Shown here: piece after piece, positions 35,420 through 45,239 of the stretch
How positions within the stretch are numbered: position 1 is the stretch's first letter
How the letters are laid out: each line of letters begins with the position of its first letter
Assembly (NCBI GenBank): GCA_003586115.2
Contig: QVOM02000116.1
Coordinates: 30,357,062 to 30,421,061 of the forward strand
Source: Salvator merianae
Taxonomy: Eukaryota > Chordata > Lepidosauria > Squamata > Teiidae
Length of the DNA stretch: 64,000 bases
Direction: 5' to 3'
Made by a program: the position numbers and the translations under genes
Notes under the pieces: generated by a model
Seen by the model: the letters and a program-made list of their open reading frames with translations, nothing else
Told to the model about the DNA's origin: nothing
Database searches by the model: none

Positions 35420-36890
35420 ATGAGTGTTGTCAGACATCGCATTTAATCAGTTGACAGGCCATTTTTAATTCCAACTGTCCTGACAAACTATTGTCATTCC
35501 ATTCTTTTTCTGGACTAAATTGCCTAAATTAGGACTAATTTGCATTTGGATTAAGAGAGTTCTCAGCCCATTTTGGATTGTTAGCCTGTTTTATTTTGCA
35601 AAGTGAGAACATGCAAGGAGACTATTCTGGAAGGGAACCATACTTTTTGGGTATGCAGAGGGACAGCTCCCCATTTCCTCCCATCTAATGACAGATTTTG
35701 TTGTGGCTGTTGTATTTAGGAGGATGAAAATATCAGTATTGGGGTGGGAAGTGATCACAGCACCTGGGATATATTTTCTTGTTTCCACCACGTTGTCCCA
35801 TTTTGTGCCTTTAAACTTTTTTTTACTGTTTTATTTTTTTTAACAAAAGAGAAGATGCAGTGGAAGTTATGCTTCATTTGTCTTGGGCAATACCCTGTTC
35901 CACAATAGGATGGGCATCACAGTCCACTCTCAAAATACATGTCTCCTCCTTTCTCTTCAGTCCCTGCAAGGAGAAGGACAATGTATCCTTTCCCCCCCCT
36001 TTCTCTCCAGTCCCTGAAAGGAGAAGGACACAATGTTTCCTCCCTTTTCCTTTGGCAATGCACAAGGGAAACAATATTTCCTTTCATTAAAAGAGGACTT
36101 TTGTGAAAAATGGGCAGTGTGCTTCAGTGGCTCTAGGGCAAACAGCACAATACAGTCTCAGTCTTCTTCAAGAACCCTGGGGGGTGAGGGTACATGATGG
36201 TTGGTGTATGTCTCCACTATACCTATTTGGGAGTGCAGTTCCCTTACTCCAACAATGACCCAAGTCACCATCACCTTTGCCACCTGCACCCACAACTTCA
36301 TTGTGTGACACATACCACCATGGATGTCTGTGGGGGAAGATGAGATGGAGTCCATTTGCTAACCATTAACTTCACTTGTCATGAATACTGATCCCCTCAC
36401 TCATTCCCCCACTCATTTTTACAGAGCTCTCTTCCCTTGCATGCTGCTTTGAAATTGCACAATTGCACAAAACTGCAATTACAAAGGAGAAGAAATTGAG
36501 ACCTGGTGTTCAAGAAGTTTTACTCTGTGTGAGAATTTGAAGTTGTGCTTGGGTGGATATAGGCTGGAGGGGGGAAGGAACAAACAGTGAATAACCAGTA
36601 ACACCAACAAGCAAATCTATGTTCTGATGCGGCAGCAGGGAAATATGGAAGGTGGAGTTTGACTTTCCTGCCCCTATGAAGTGAAGATGTGAGTGCTGGG
36701 ACTGCAGCCAGGGAGGGGAATTTGGTGAGGGATGGAGAAAGAAAGGTACAGTTTCCCCAGGCTGAGCACGGGAAAAATGAGGAGCAAGAATGAACAGATT
36801 GAGTTCGTGTTATAATGTAGGAACAACCAGAATACATACTCAATCCTCATTCACCCCGAATATGGATTATCCCTATGAGGTCTGACAGCA
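35420..36890 (+). mobile_element. Family-B DNA-transposon-like copy, split by about 0.9 kb
   Basis: 35425-35570 (cgcatttaatcagttgacaggcc, ttctttttctggactaaattg, ggactaatttgcat) matches 39305-39415. 36520-36890 (gaagttgtgcttgggtggatat, tctatgttctgatgcggcagcaggg, ggtacagtttcccc, caatatggatta-type) matches 39420-39775 in order. The roughly 950 bases between have no counterpart in the intact copy, so either an insertion split this copy or two partial copies lie near each other. Confidence 0.55.
35951..36050. repeat. 50-bp tandem duplication (two units)
   Basis: ttctcttcagtccctgcaag at 35951 and ttctctccagtccctgaaag at 36001; both continue gagaaggaca. It lies in the segment that splits the family-B copy. 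Confidence 0.85.
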
Positions 36891-36943
36891 CCCTATGTGT
36901 CACAACTATTTCAATGTGAGGTCTAAGTATCACCTAAAGGAAA

Positions 36944-36951
36944 CTTTGGCC
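36944..36951. repeat. 8-bp target duplication of hAT MITE, copy 1
   Basis: ctttggcc, identical to 37282-37289. Confidence 0.85.
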
Positions 36952-37281
36952 CAGCGGCGTAGCTATATGTTCCGCCACCCGGGGCGGACCGAACGGCGAC
37001 AGCTGAGCAGGACGCCCCGCCCTGCAGGACGCCCCGCCCCGCAGCTGCCTACTCCCGCTGCCGCCGTGATGATGGCCGCGCGCGCGCACGCCAGCCGGCA
37101 CGGTGAGCGAGCGAGCGAGCGGCGGGCGGGGCGAGCGAGCGGCGGACGTGCCGGTAAGCCGCCTAAAGGCAAAACGGACGCAGGGCGGGCGGGAGGGCCC
37201 AGCTCAAAGGCGGGCGCCGCCCCCAACAAGGCGCCGCCCGGTGCGCACCGCCCCCCGCGCACCCCCCTTGCTACGCCAGTG
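36952..37281. mobile_element. GC-rich hAT-type MITE, 330 bp
   Basis: Ends cagcggcgtagc and gctacgccagtg are inverted repeats (10 of 12 bases) and are flanked by a perfect 8-bp duplication. 8-bp duplications and CAG-type ends are the hAT superfamily signature. The interior is extremely GC- and CpG-rich, with a gcgcgcgcgc run near 37079, gcgagcgagcg repeats near 37105 and a 17-bp tandem duplication (gcaggacgccccgccc at 37007 and 37024). It could be mistaken for a CpG-island promoter or first exon, and the 150-codon frame through it is an artefact of the composition. No transposase. Confidence 0.85.
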
Positions 37282-37289
37282 CTTTGGCC
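37282..37289. repeat. 8-bp target duplication of hAT MITE, copy 2
   Basis: ctttggcc, identical to 36944-36951. Confidence 0.85.
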
Positions 37290-37434
37290 ATGTTTAGATA
37301 TCTGTAAGGGGCAGCTTTGGACTGATGGCGAGAAGCACCCAGGGTGAGGTGGCAGGTTCAGACAATTCCTCCATCCTGGGACCTCTGGAAAATTATCTGA
37401 GAGAGGACAGGATGTGTTAACTTCAGAGTCAGCA

Positions 37435-37620
37435 TGTATTGTATTGATTTATTTGTATATCATCTTTTCAAAAACTTTGCTCAAGGTAGTTTACAGCATT
37501 ATAAAATGTACATAAAACACACAAAAAACAATATAATAACAATATAAAACAGTATCATATCATAAAATATTAAAAGCAATAAAAAGCAGAAAATAGAGAA
37601 TAAAGCAACCTTATGACCAG
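37435..37620 (-). mobile_element. Probable LINE 3' untranslated remnant
   Basis: attgatttatttgtatatca, then tgctcaaggtagtttacagc and an A-rich tract, has the layout of the antisense L2 3' end at 5357-5560 (ATTT repeats, CGCCC box, TTCAAATCACATTAAAAC). Similarity is weak. Confidence 0.35.
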
Positions 37621-37624
37621 AATA

Positions 37625-39150
37625 GACAAAACCACAAACAAAGAAGCTTGCTGATTGCTGCCTCAAGGCAGTAGTTGGTTGTTGTTTTTTGACACAAAGC
37701 ATGTTGCTTGATTCTTTTTGCAGATGAATGAGTGAATGCTGTATATTGAAAGCTGTCAATAGTTACATCTGCCAGTTCAAATTTTAGGGACCATCCAGAG
37801 AATGCAAGAAAATGCACTTTTGTTGTTTTCCTTGCTTTGAACCATATTCCAATCCCATAACACTTTTTCTGGCCACAAATAGGCTGGATTGAACCAGTGC
37901 TGATCGAGTGGGAACACAAACCTTTCCTAGTTAGTGTGAGTCTTCCCATACTTACTTTAAGCCAACAAAAAGGGTCGGCCATGCTATGACAGATCGTTAA
38001 GACTGTCTAACAGCCTAGACCCTTGTTGAACTATCTGCCACTTTTTTTTAATCATGTCTGGCAGCTCCATAAGGGCACTTCCAAATGTCCAAATACACCA
38101 CTTCAGATCAGATGTGTAAAATGCATGTTTTAGCCGTTGAGCATGCTGGCTACTGGGTGATGTAGTCTAGACACATCTGAAACACCACATGTTTTCTTCC
38201 CTGGTGCAGACAGTACAGTAATTTTCATAGTTGAACAGGTTAGTTGGCTGTCATGGAGGTAAAAATATTGGCTTCCCTGCACAGGCAGTGGCGGCCTCTG
38301 AATTGGCTCGAGAAGTGGCCACCTAAACAGCCTCCCCCATTGGCCAGGGCATGCTAAATGTGACTGTCCTCTCAAGGCATGTTGTGGTGTGTGTGTTCTG
38401 CACATGCAGGCTTTCAGAACATCATTTGTTTTATAAAGACCAAGAATGGCTCATGTTACCATTTCTAATAGGTCATCACTGGGGACCACATTTGTTTCAG
38501 AATGCGAGCTATCAAGTTAAGAAGAAAATTCCTGGTAGGTTGTCAGGAGCCTTTCAGATACATGCAGTTCAAATACATCTACACTTTCACAATCAGAGTT
38601 TCTGGTTCGTTTGGTTTTTTAAAATTACATTTACAGTCTAACATTCACCAAAGTCCCTAGAGTGGGTAGTAAAGTGAATTCACTGGTATATTTCTTTAGA
38701 GTTTAGAAATATTCCTTTTGGATCATGACTCCCATGATTCTTAGTCAAGATGATCACTGGAGGTTGACTAAGACTCAGCAGTCTTGTAATACCAAAACAG
38801 ATTATCTCCCCTCAACAAGTTTTCCTAAATACATAGCCTAATTATTATGGATTATGAGATTTACAGTTCAAAACCACCTTAGAACAAGGGCTGCCGTTCT
38901 GCTATCTGAGGGCAAGTGGCTCCCCAGCAGGCCTCCTTCACATCTGTAAAGTTGCTTTGCTGCCTGCTTTGCTATCTGAGAGAAAGAGGCAACCCGAAGG
39001 AATGATGCCTCTCACAGGAAGTCATAATTCCAAACCTGCCTTCACTGCTGCCTTAAAAGAACACTGATTGGCCATATTTGTTTTAAATAAACGCTAGATG
39101 TGTTTCAGTTTTTGTAATGCTCCACTACTAATATTTAAAACACATACACA
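37625..39150. other. Unrecognised stretch
   Basis: No gene or repeat family recognised. A 123-codon minus-strand frame at 37611-37982 has no recognisable domain. Confidence 0.35.
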
Positions 39151-39158
39151 GAACACCT

Positions 39159-39240
39159 GAATTTCTATCTCCATTTCCTGCTAGGAAAAGCTTTGCACTT
39201 GAATTTTTATCTCCATTTCCTGCTAGGAAAAGTTTTACCA
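39159..39240. repeat. 42-bp tandem duplication (two units)
   Basis: gaatttctatctccatttcc at 39159 and gaatttttatctccatttcc at 39201, both continuing tgctaggaaaag. Very few differences, so recent; it abuts the left end of the family-B element. Confidence 0.9.
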
Positions 39241-39245
39241 GATTA

Positions 39246-40020
39246 AAGCTGTGTTCAGACATAACAAAAGGGGTGACTTGGAGGTGCCTCATAGGCTACG
39301 TTCCTACACAGCATTTAATCAATTTACAGGCCATCTTCAGTTCCCGCTGGCCCAAAGTAATCTTGCCTTTCCATAGTTTTTCTGGACTAAATTGGCGAAA
39401 TCTGGACTACTTTGCATTAAAGTTCTGCTTGTGTAGATACAGACTAGAAGGGGAGAAGGAGCAAGTGGCGAATGACTAGTAATGCCGCCAAGTGAATCCA
39501 TGTTCTGAGGCAGCAGCGGGGACATACGGAGTGTGGAGCTTCCCTTGCCTATCCCTGTGAAGTCAAGATTTGAACATTGGGACTCCATCCAATCACTGAC
39601 TGCACAGGGAGGGGAATTCTGTGAGGAGTGGAGGGAGAAAAGGTACGGTTTCCCCGTGCCAAGCACGGGAAACATCAGTATGAGAATGAGCAAGTCCAAA
39701 TTGAGTCCATGTTAAAATGCAAATGTGGGAACAATCAGAAGACGAATTCAGTCTTCGTTCTCTTCCAATATGGATTAAATTTACCGGACCGTAAATATGG
39801 CCCGTGCCCATAGAGACAGCATGTGGCACTCATGTTCCGAAGTCTTCTCTGATCCATCTTTTCTAGCATAGAAAAGGGGTAGGGTTAGGGTTAGGGTTAG
39901 GGTTAGGGTTAGGGTTAGGGTTAGGGTTAGGCAGACTGGTGTGTGAACAATCCCAACTCGAAGCTGTCTTTGAGTCACCTCAGAGATGCTTTTTTTGTGT
40001 ATGTGTCTGATCACAGCCTA
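39246..40020 (+). mobile_element. Family-B non-autonomous DNA transposon, intact copy
   Basis: About 775 bp with inverted ends: left agctgtgttcagacataac, right gtgtctgatcacagcc, whose reverse complement is GGCTGTGATCAGACAC. The interior matches 35420-36890 and the right end matches 48259-48380 (cagactggtgtgtgaac, atcccaactc, cacctcagagatgc). No open frame resembling a transposase. Target duplication not evident. It contains the telomeric array described separately. Confidence 0.65.
39876..39931. repeat. Interstitial telomeric repeat (TTAGGG)n
   Basis: Seven perfect ttaggg units from 39885 to 39926 plus a partial unit, preceded by ggggtaggg. The motif is the vertebrate telomere repeat. The related element copy at 48259-48593 has a plain G-rich stretch (gagagggggaggggcag, read on the minus strand) at the equivalent place, just before cagactggtgtgtgaac. 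Confidence 0.95.
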
Positions 40021-40034
40021 GGTTTTGTGTATTA

Positions 40035-40372
40035 GGCCCTATCTACACTGCCTCATTCCTTGAGGGGGAGAGGGATGCACAAACTGCCATGGTCTGAAGC
40101 CCTAAGATAGCAAAGGGGAAGGCTGTGGTGACAGAACTGCCAGCCACAGCAGCAAGGTTTCCAGGTGGACCTATTGGGATGGAACAGAAATATGGGGAGA
40201 AGCTAGTCATTTTCTGATCCATTACAGTGTGTTTGGGTAGGTTTTTTGCTACTTCCACCACCACCTGCTTGCACTGTCTATCCACATGGGGGACAGGATG
40301 CAATTCTGTGGATGTGAGTGGCGTGGGAGTTCTGTCTTCTGCTTTTCTGTTATGCTGCTCACACTGTAGGGC
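40035..40372. mobile_element. MITE-like element
   Basis: Left end ggccctatctacactgcc; right end ctgctcacactgtagggc, whose inverse is GCCCTACAGTGTGAGCAG. The paired GCCCTA...CACTG ends suggest a hAT-type MITE of about 340 bp abutting family B. No protein. Confidence 0.45.
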
Positions 40373-40379
40373 AAGAAGT

Positions 40380-41680
40380 TGTGGGGGCGTGAATGGCCTC
40401 TCCACCGCCCAGTCACTATGAGGGCCCTGAAAAGGGCCTTGGTGGATGCAAATTTAGTGATGCTACATAAGAGTTAGTAATGATTGAAATTATCCACTTA
40501 AATCAAAGCAGGACAAAGTAAAAACAAAAGAAAACATCCCCTCCTCATTTTAAAAGGTACCCTAATAGAACTTTTTTGGTTTAAGCCTTCTCTAGTTCTG
40601 TAAATTCAGAACCAAAAACAAAAATAAAGCACTAGGGGAAAAAAAACCCAACGTTGTCATGGGCTGTTAATTGCACATGGCGAATCAGAGACAACTGCGG
40701 CAATAACCAGCTTGTCAAAATGAGGCCTCAGTTCTGACCATAATGAAAGTAATTCAGCATTTTGTTTTTTAAAAGACAGAGAATATTATCATTTGCTCAG
40801 TCACCCACACAGACTGTCAATAAGCCATAGAGTCCCCCTCCCCTCTCCTTTTCCACATTGCCACCCACTCACATAGGCCTTCAGCACTCCAGCTCATTCA
40901 TATCTCTTAAAATGATGGCTCAACAGGTCCCATTTCACAAAATTTAGATCTTTTCCCCACCTTTCAGTAGCATAAGCCTTGCATAGCCTTTGCGGTAGAA
41001 GGCCTGCTACGTAGATAGGATATATATTCTTGAGATATTCCAGACCAAAAGTTATATTATGGGCACATGCTGAAAACTATTCAGAAGGAAAGCTATTTGC
41101 AGAGTTACACCTGCTGAATATCAAATGGCCTGGCTTGGATATTGTATGCAAATATAATAGTTCTAGCCTAGCATCAGAACATCTGGGAACAGAAAGAGGG
41201 AACTATAAAGCAAAAGTAGAAGGGGAAAAAATACCATCCCTCCCTTATTGGCAGGAGGAGGGAACTCATTTGGGCTCTGATGTTAATCTTCAGTGATATA
41301 CCTCTATTTGGAACAACTTTTCCAGCTATAATTCATTCTAGCCATTCATGAGGCATTCATTCTCATTGCCGGCAAAGAAGTCGCAAAATAAGTTACCTGC
41401 CCTTTTTGACCTTGTGGTGAACACAGATCACACCAGAAGAATTAGCAACACAGTATTTTTCTCTGCCAAATGCCTTTGGGGGAGCACGAAACAGCAAAGG
41501 AGCTTGAGGTAAAGACAAATAACATTTATTATGATAAAAGATTTTATAGACTAGATAGCCAGATGGAAATGAGGACAATTTTGTAAAATTTCTCTAGATG
41601 TGCCCTGTGTGAGAGGAAGCACTTGATGCAATTCTGTCTTTTGCCAAACTGTTAAAGGGACAGGAGTTCTATTTTAGGAT
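40380..41680. other. Unrecognised stretch
   Basis: No gene or repeat family recognised. Confidence 0.4.
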
Positions 41681-41684
41681 TCCA

Positions 41685-41856
41685 TTTAGCTCACCTAAAA
41701 GGGCAGTTTAATCCCCAGCCTCTACCCAGAATCAGGCAATTGCAAACCACTTTTGTTTCTCTGCCAAGAAAACTGTGTAGAAGTGCCCATGGAGGTGCCC
41801 ATGCAGTCAACTAGGAGTCAGTTACGACTCAGTGGTAGCCAACAACAAAGAGTCGG
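41685..41856 (+). mobile_element. Sauria-SINE-like element
   Basis: B-box-like agtttaatccccag, body ggcaattgcaaaccacttttgtttctctgccaagaaaactg, then gtgcccatgcagtcaactagg and the tail gagtcagttacgactcagtgg followed by caacaaca-type repeats. The AGTCRNNNNYGACTY tail resembles the BovB-derived 3' end of Sauria SINEs, which implies mobilisation by a BovB LINE. The A-box end is eroded. Confidence 0.7.
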
Positions 41857-41859
41857 GTT

Positions 41860-44800
41860 GAGATTCAGGGACTTTCTAGATGCTGGTTTGAACCTGATTA
41901 TCACTCGAATGTCAGCTTGTTTGGGCACATGAAAAAATGGTTAAGCAGATTTCTAGCTTTTTTCAAAATGGCTGGACTTCAATGCTGGCTGCAGGACTTT
42001 GAATTTGGCTTCATGGCTCCAGCCTTTTTCAGTCTTCTGTGTACTATGTGATTCAGTCTCCTAGTAGGGAAGTGGAAGTGAGGGATGGCTCTTTATTTAT
42101 TGATTTAAAGCATTTGTATACCACTTCTGATTCAAGGATCCTGAAATGGTTCACAGTAGCTCAAAACTATCTGCAGTATTTAACATTTTGCAGCACTCTA
42201 CAGACACTTGGAGGAGACTGAAAAAAGATGGAAGGGAAGAGAAGAAAGAGGAAAAAATAGAGACTGCCCTTGAGCAGAGATCTTCTGCCCCTTCTTCAGT
42301 TGGACTGACATTATGTAGATGTTCCAAAGGCAATCAGGAGGGATGCTTATGTAAATAGCCCTCCCAGTTTCAAGATAGCCCACATGTCAAAAGACAGGCA
42401 CTATTTGCTCCAAATCTGCTACATCAAGAAGGGGCTTCAGAAGCGTTATCCTGATTTGAGAGTATATGTTTGCATATGGAACATATCTGTGTGAATGTAT
42501 GATGGTGAACTAAACAGTCAAGTATAAGAGAAATGAAAAATGGATTATTATTAATTATATAACCTACTTTAATTGCATCAAAGTTTGTTACGGTCTCCCT
42601 GTATTCCTGAAGTATATTCCTGAAATTTCACAAATTGATTTCAGCTGAAAGCAGAATAAGAACAAATGTTGCTAGTTTTAAAATAATACAAGATAGGCCT
42701 TAAATTATATATGGTGATATATTGTTAAAGGTTTGATCTCTGTGGCAAGAGCCCTGTATGAATGAATAAATGCTTTATTCTCATAGCCATAACAAATGAT
42801 ACATTAAATTCTAATGTAATACGTTATAAGAAAATAAAATAAAGATGGGAAATTAAAAAAATGAGTTTAGTTAATAATTTATGTGGTTAAAAAGTTAAAA
42901 GATTTAAACTAGTTTGAAATGAAATTAAGCATCTAGAGCTGAGCTTATATTACTGGATCCACTAACCATTCTGAAGAACCTGAGTACTTATACAGGGAAA
43001 AACAAGAAATGCTTTAAATTATATATGGTATACTGTCAAAAACCTGATCTCCATGGTGAGAGCCCTGATAGATTCATTCCAATATCATCCCAGATATTCC
43101 ACAATGATGAAACATCAGCAGAGTTTGCCTCCCTTCTGATAACAAGGTCTCTAAAAAGCCAAAGCCAGACACCATTCTCAGGTCCCCGAATGTGGAAGAC
43201 AAGAAGAAACATTGCCAGTTTAATGTTGCCTGTCCATTGGTAAGAGCTGCATAAGTGCCTATAGCATGCACTGTGGAGATTGTGCCTAGTCCAGAGACAG
43301 AATTCAAACCAGGAATTATCAGGTCAGAGGGATGTGGGCTGGTGACTGTCCTCATGGATGCCAGCCTGGCCTGGCCCACCTTTGAAGCCAAGGAACAAAA
43401 TTTCCCCAGCTTCAAAGTTGCACGGATGTTTCAGTTGCACTCCCAGAAATGGCTCAGGAAGTGGGCATTTCTTTAGATCAGCAAAATGCTGGTCTTTAGG
43501 ATGGGCTTTTCCCACTGCTATTACCTGTCTGCACAGCAGGAGGAGGAGCTGGGACCCAATCTGGCCCACATCAGGACTGCTTTTATGTGGTCTCCCTGTA
43601 GAATGTTCCCAGGCACAGATTCCACTCCCTGGAGTAGGCCAGGCATGGGGTCATGTGGATGCCATCTCCAAAGAGAGGCTGTGGCCCTCTGAAGTGCCCA
43701 ACAGTATTCAGATGCCCTGCACCCAAAACACCAATGCCATGGTCCAAGTGGACTGTGCAGATGTTGCCATCGGGAACGGGTAACTTCTGATGAGTGACAG
43801 GAGGTAATCACAGAGTGCTTTGCTGCGTGGAATGCCACAGCTTCCCTGAGCAGTGCTTTTTTCTCTCCTTGATGTAGCTGCTATTCACCAGAAGTTATCT
43901 GTGCCTGGCAAAACAGGTAAGGCTAAACAGGACATGCTTCATCTACCTTAATTATGCAGGCAGAATTGGAGGGCTGAACTCGCCAATCACAATACTTTCT
44001 CTACAACAGTAGACACTTGCAGCATCACCACTGAGGGATCCTTCACATCCAATGGCAGCTTCTCTGGACTGATAGGGTTCAAAGGACGCAATGCTAAAAT
44101 GGAACTGGAGACCTGGACAGCAAATCCAGAATCACTTCCAATTCTCTCTCTCCCAGCCCTACCATATTCATTTTTACAGCTATTAGGGCTCACCTAATAG
44201 AACAGCAAAAGATGAGTGTGATCCACCTGTTGCCACTGTAAGCTCTTTGGTACCTTAAAAGGGTCTGCACTGAAGAGATTCTTATCTGAACCGAATAATA
44301 AACAAGCAAGCTCAGAATGCCTTCCAATTTTTGTACGTTTCTGTTTGTGCATGCACGCGCACACACACATAGAGGTGCTTTAGCACAGAGTCTGTTAAGG
44401 TGCACAGGCGCCGGTGGCAGCAACATCATGATGGCTATTTCTGTTCCTTGTGTAAGAAAGAACCTAATAAGTGTAGAGTGAAGCAAAGTAGGGAGAAAAA
44501 AATTGAGAGGAAAGTTCTTAACAGAAAGCTAATTCCATTTTCCTGTTTTAACTAAGAGCAGTGTGCTGCCATAAGGAATTGTCCCTTCACCTCCTTTTTC
44601 TCTATAGTAGGTTGAAGGTTGAACGCCTGGTGCTTTAAACTCTGCAATGTCATGGCCACTGCCTGCCTCCTTTGAAAAGATAAAATAAAACACTTTTCAT
44701 CTCACAGTCTTAATACTTTGTGCGTGCATGCATGTGTGAGAGGGAGAGGGAGATAATTTCTTGCCTTTTCTGCAGCTGATTAAGTGCAGGAGTGGTGATC

Positions 44801-44940
44801 TGATCATTGGGAGAATATTGCTAGGGAGTTTGGAGTCTTTTTTCCCTTTCCTCTAGGCAAGCAGACATTCAGAAATCTTTCCTCAGCTTTAATATATGCT
44901 TATCCCCCACTGGTTCATTCCCTGCTTGTGTGATTTGCTA
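41860..44940. other. Mostly unrecognised stretch
   Basis: A weak antisense LINE-like 3' end may lie at 42092-42160 (tttatttattgatttaaagc, then gtataccacttctgattcaagg). MITE-like sequence occurs around 43430-43780 (atttctttagatcagcaaaatgc, acctgtctgcacagcagg), but copies could not be aligned with confidence. Alternating purine-pyrimidine runs sit at 44346-44370 and near 44719-44738. No gene recognised. Confidence 0.35.
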
Positions 44941-44943
44941 CAT

Positions 44944-45238
44944 TAAGAGCATAAGAGGAGCCCTGTTGGATCACGCCCATCCAGCCCAGTATCCTGTCTC
45001 ACACAGTGGTCCACCAATTGCTTCTGAGCATTCTCGAACAGAAGACGAAGGCAAAATCTTCACCTGCTCTCAACTCCCTGCAAATGGCCTTTAGAGGCAT
45101 CCTGCTTGTCTTTCCAACCTAGAGATACTACCTAGACATCAATTCTAGTAGCCATTGATACACCTGTCTCCCCATGAATTTAAGTAATCCTTTCTTACTG
45201 CTATACAGGCTGGCTGCTGTCACCACCTCTTCTGTTAT
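44944..45238 (-). mobile_element. CR1-like 3' end
   Basis: attaagagcataagaggagccctgttggatca to gctgtcaccacctcttctgttattgg aligns closely with 18252-18555, including ccaccaattgcttctg and gtagccattgatacacctg. It is a second copy of the same CR1 family cut near the end of the pol frame. Confidence 0.8.
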
Positions 45239-45239
45239 T

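Noticed and set aside
36895..37347. 150-codon plus-strand frame in GC-rich DNA, looking like a CpG-island first exon
   Set aside because: It coincides with a MITE bounded by inverted ends and an 8-bp target duplication. The protein is compositional (Arg/Ala/Pro) and similar frames occur on the other strand.
39876..39931. Chromosome end or ancient fusion point
   Set aside because: The array is only about 56 bases and lies inside a transposon whose sequence continues on both sides in register with another copy.
43358..43838. Overlapping 105-141-codon frames on both strands
   Set aside because: They overlap each other in MITE-like DNA and show no domain or splice context.
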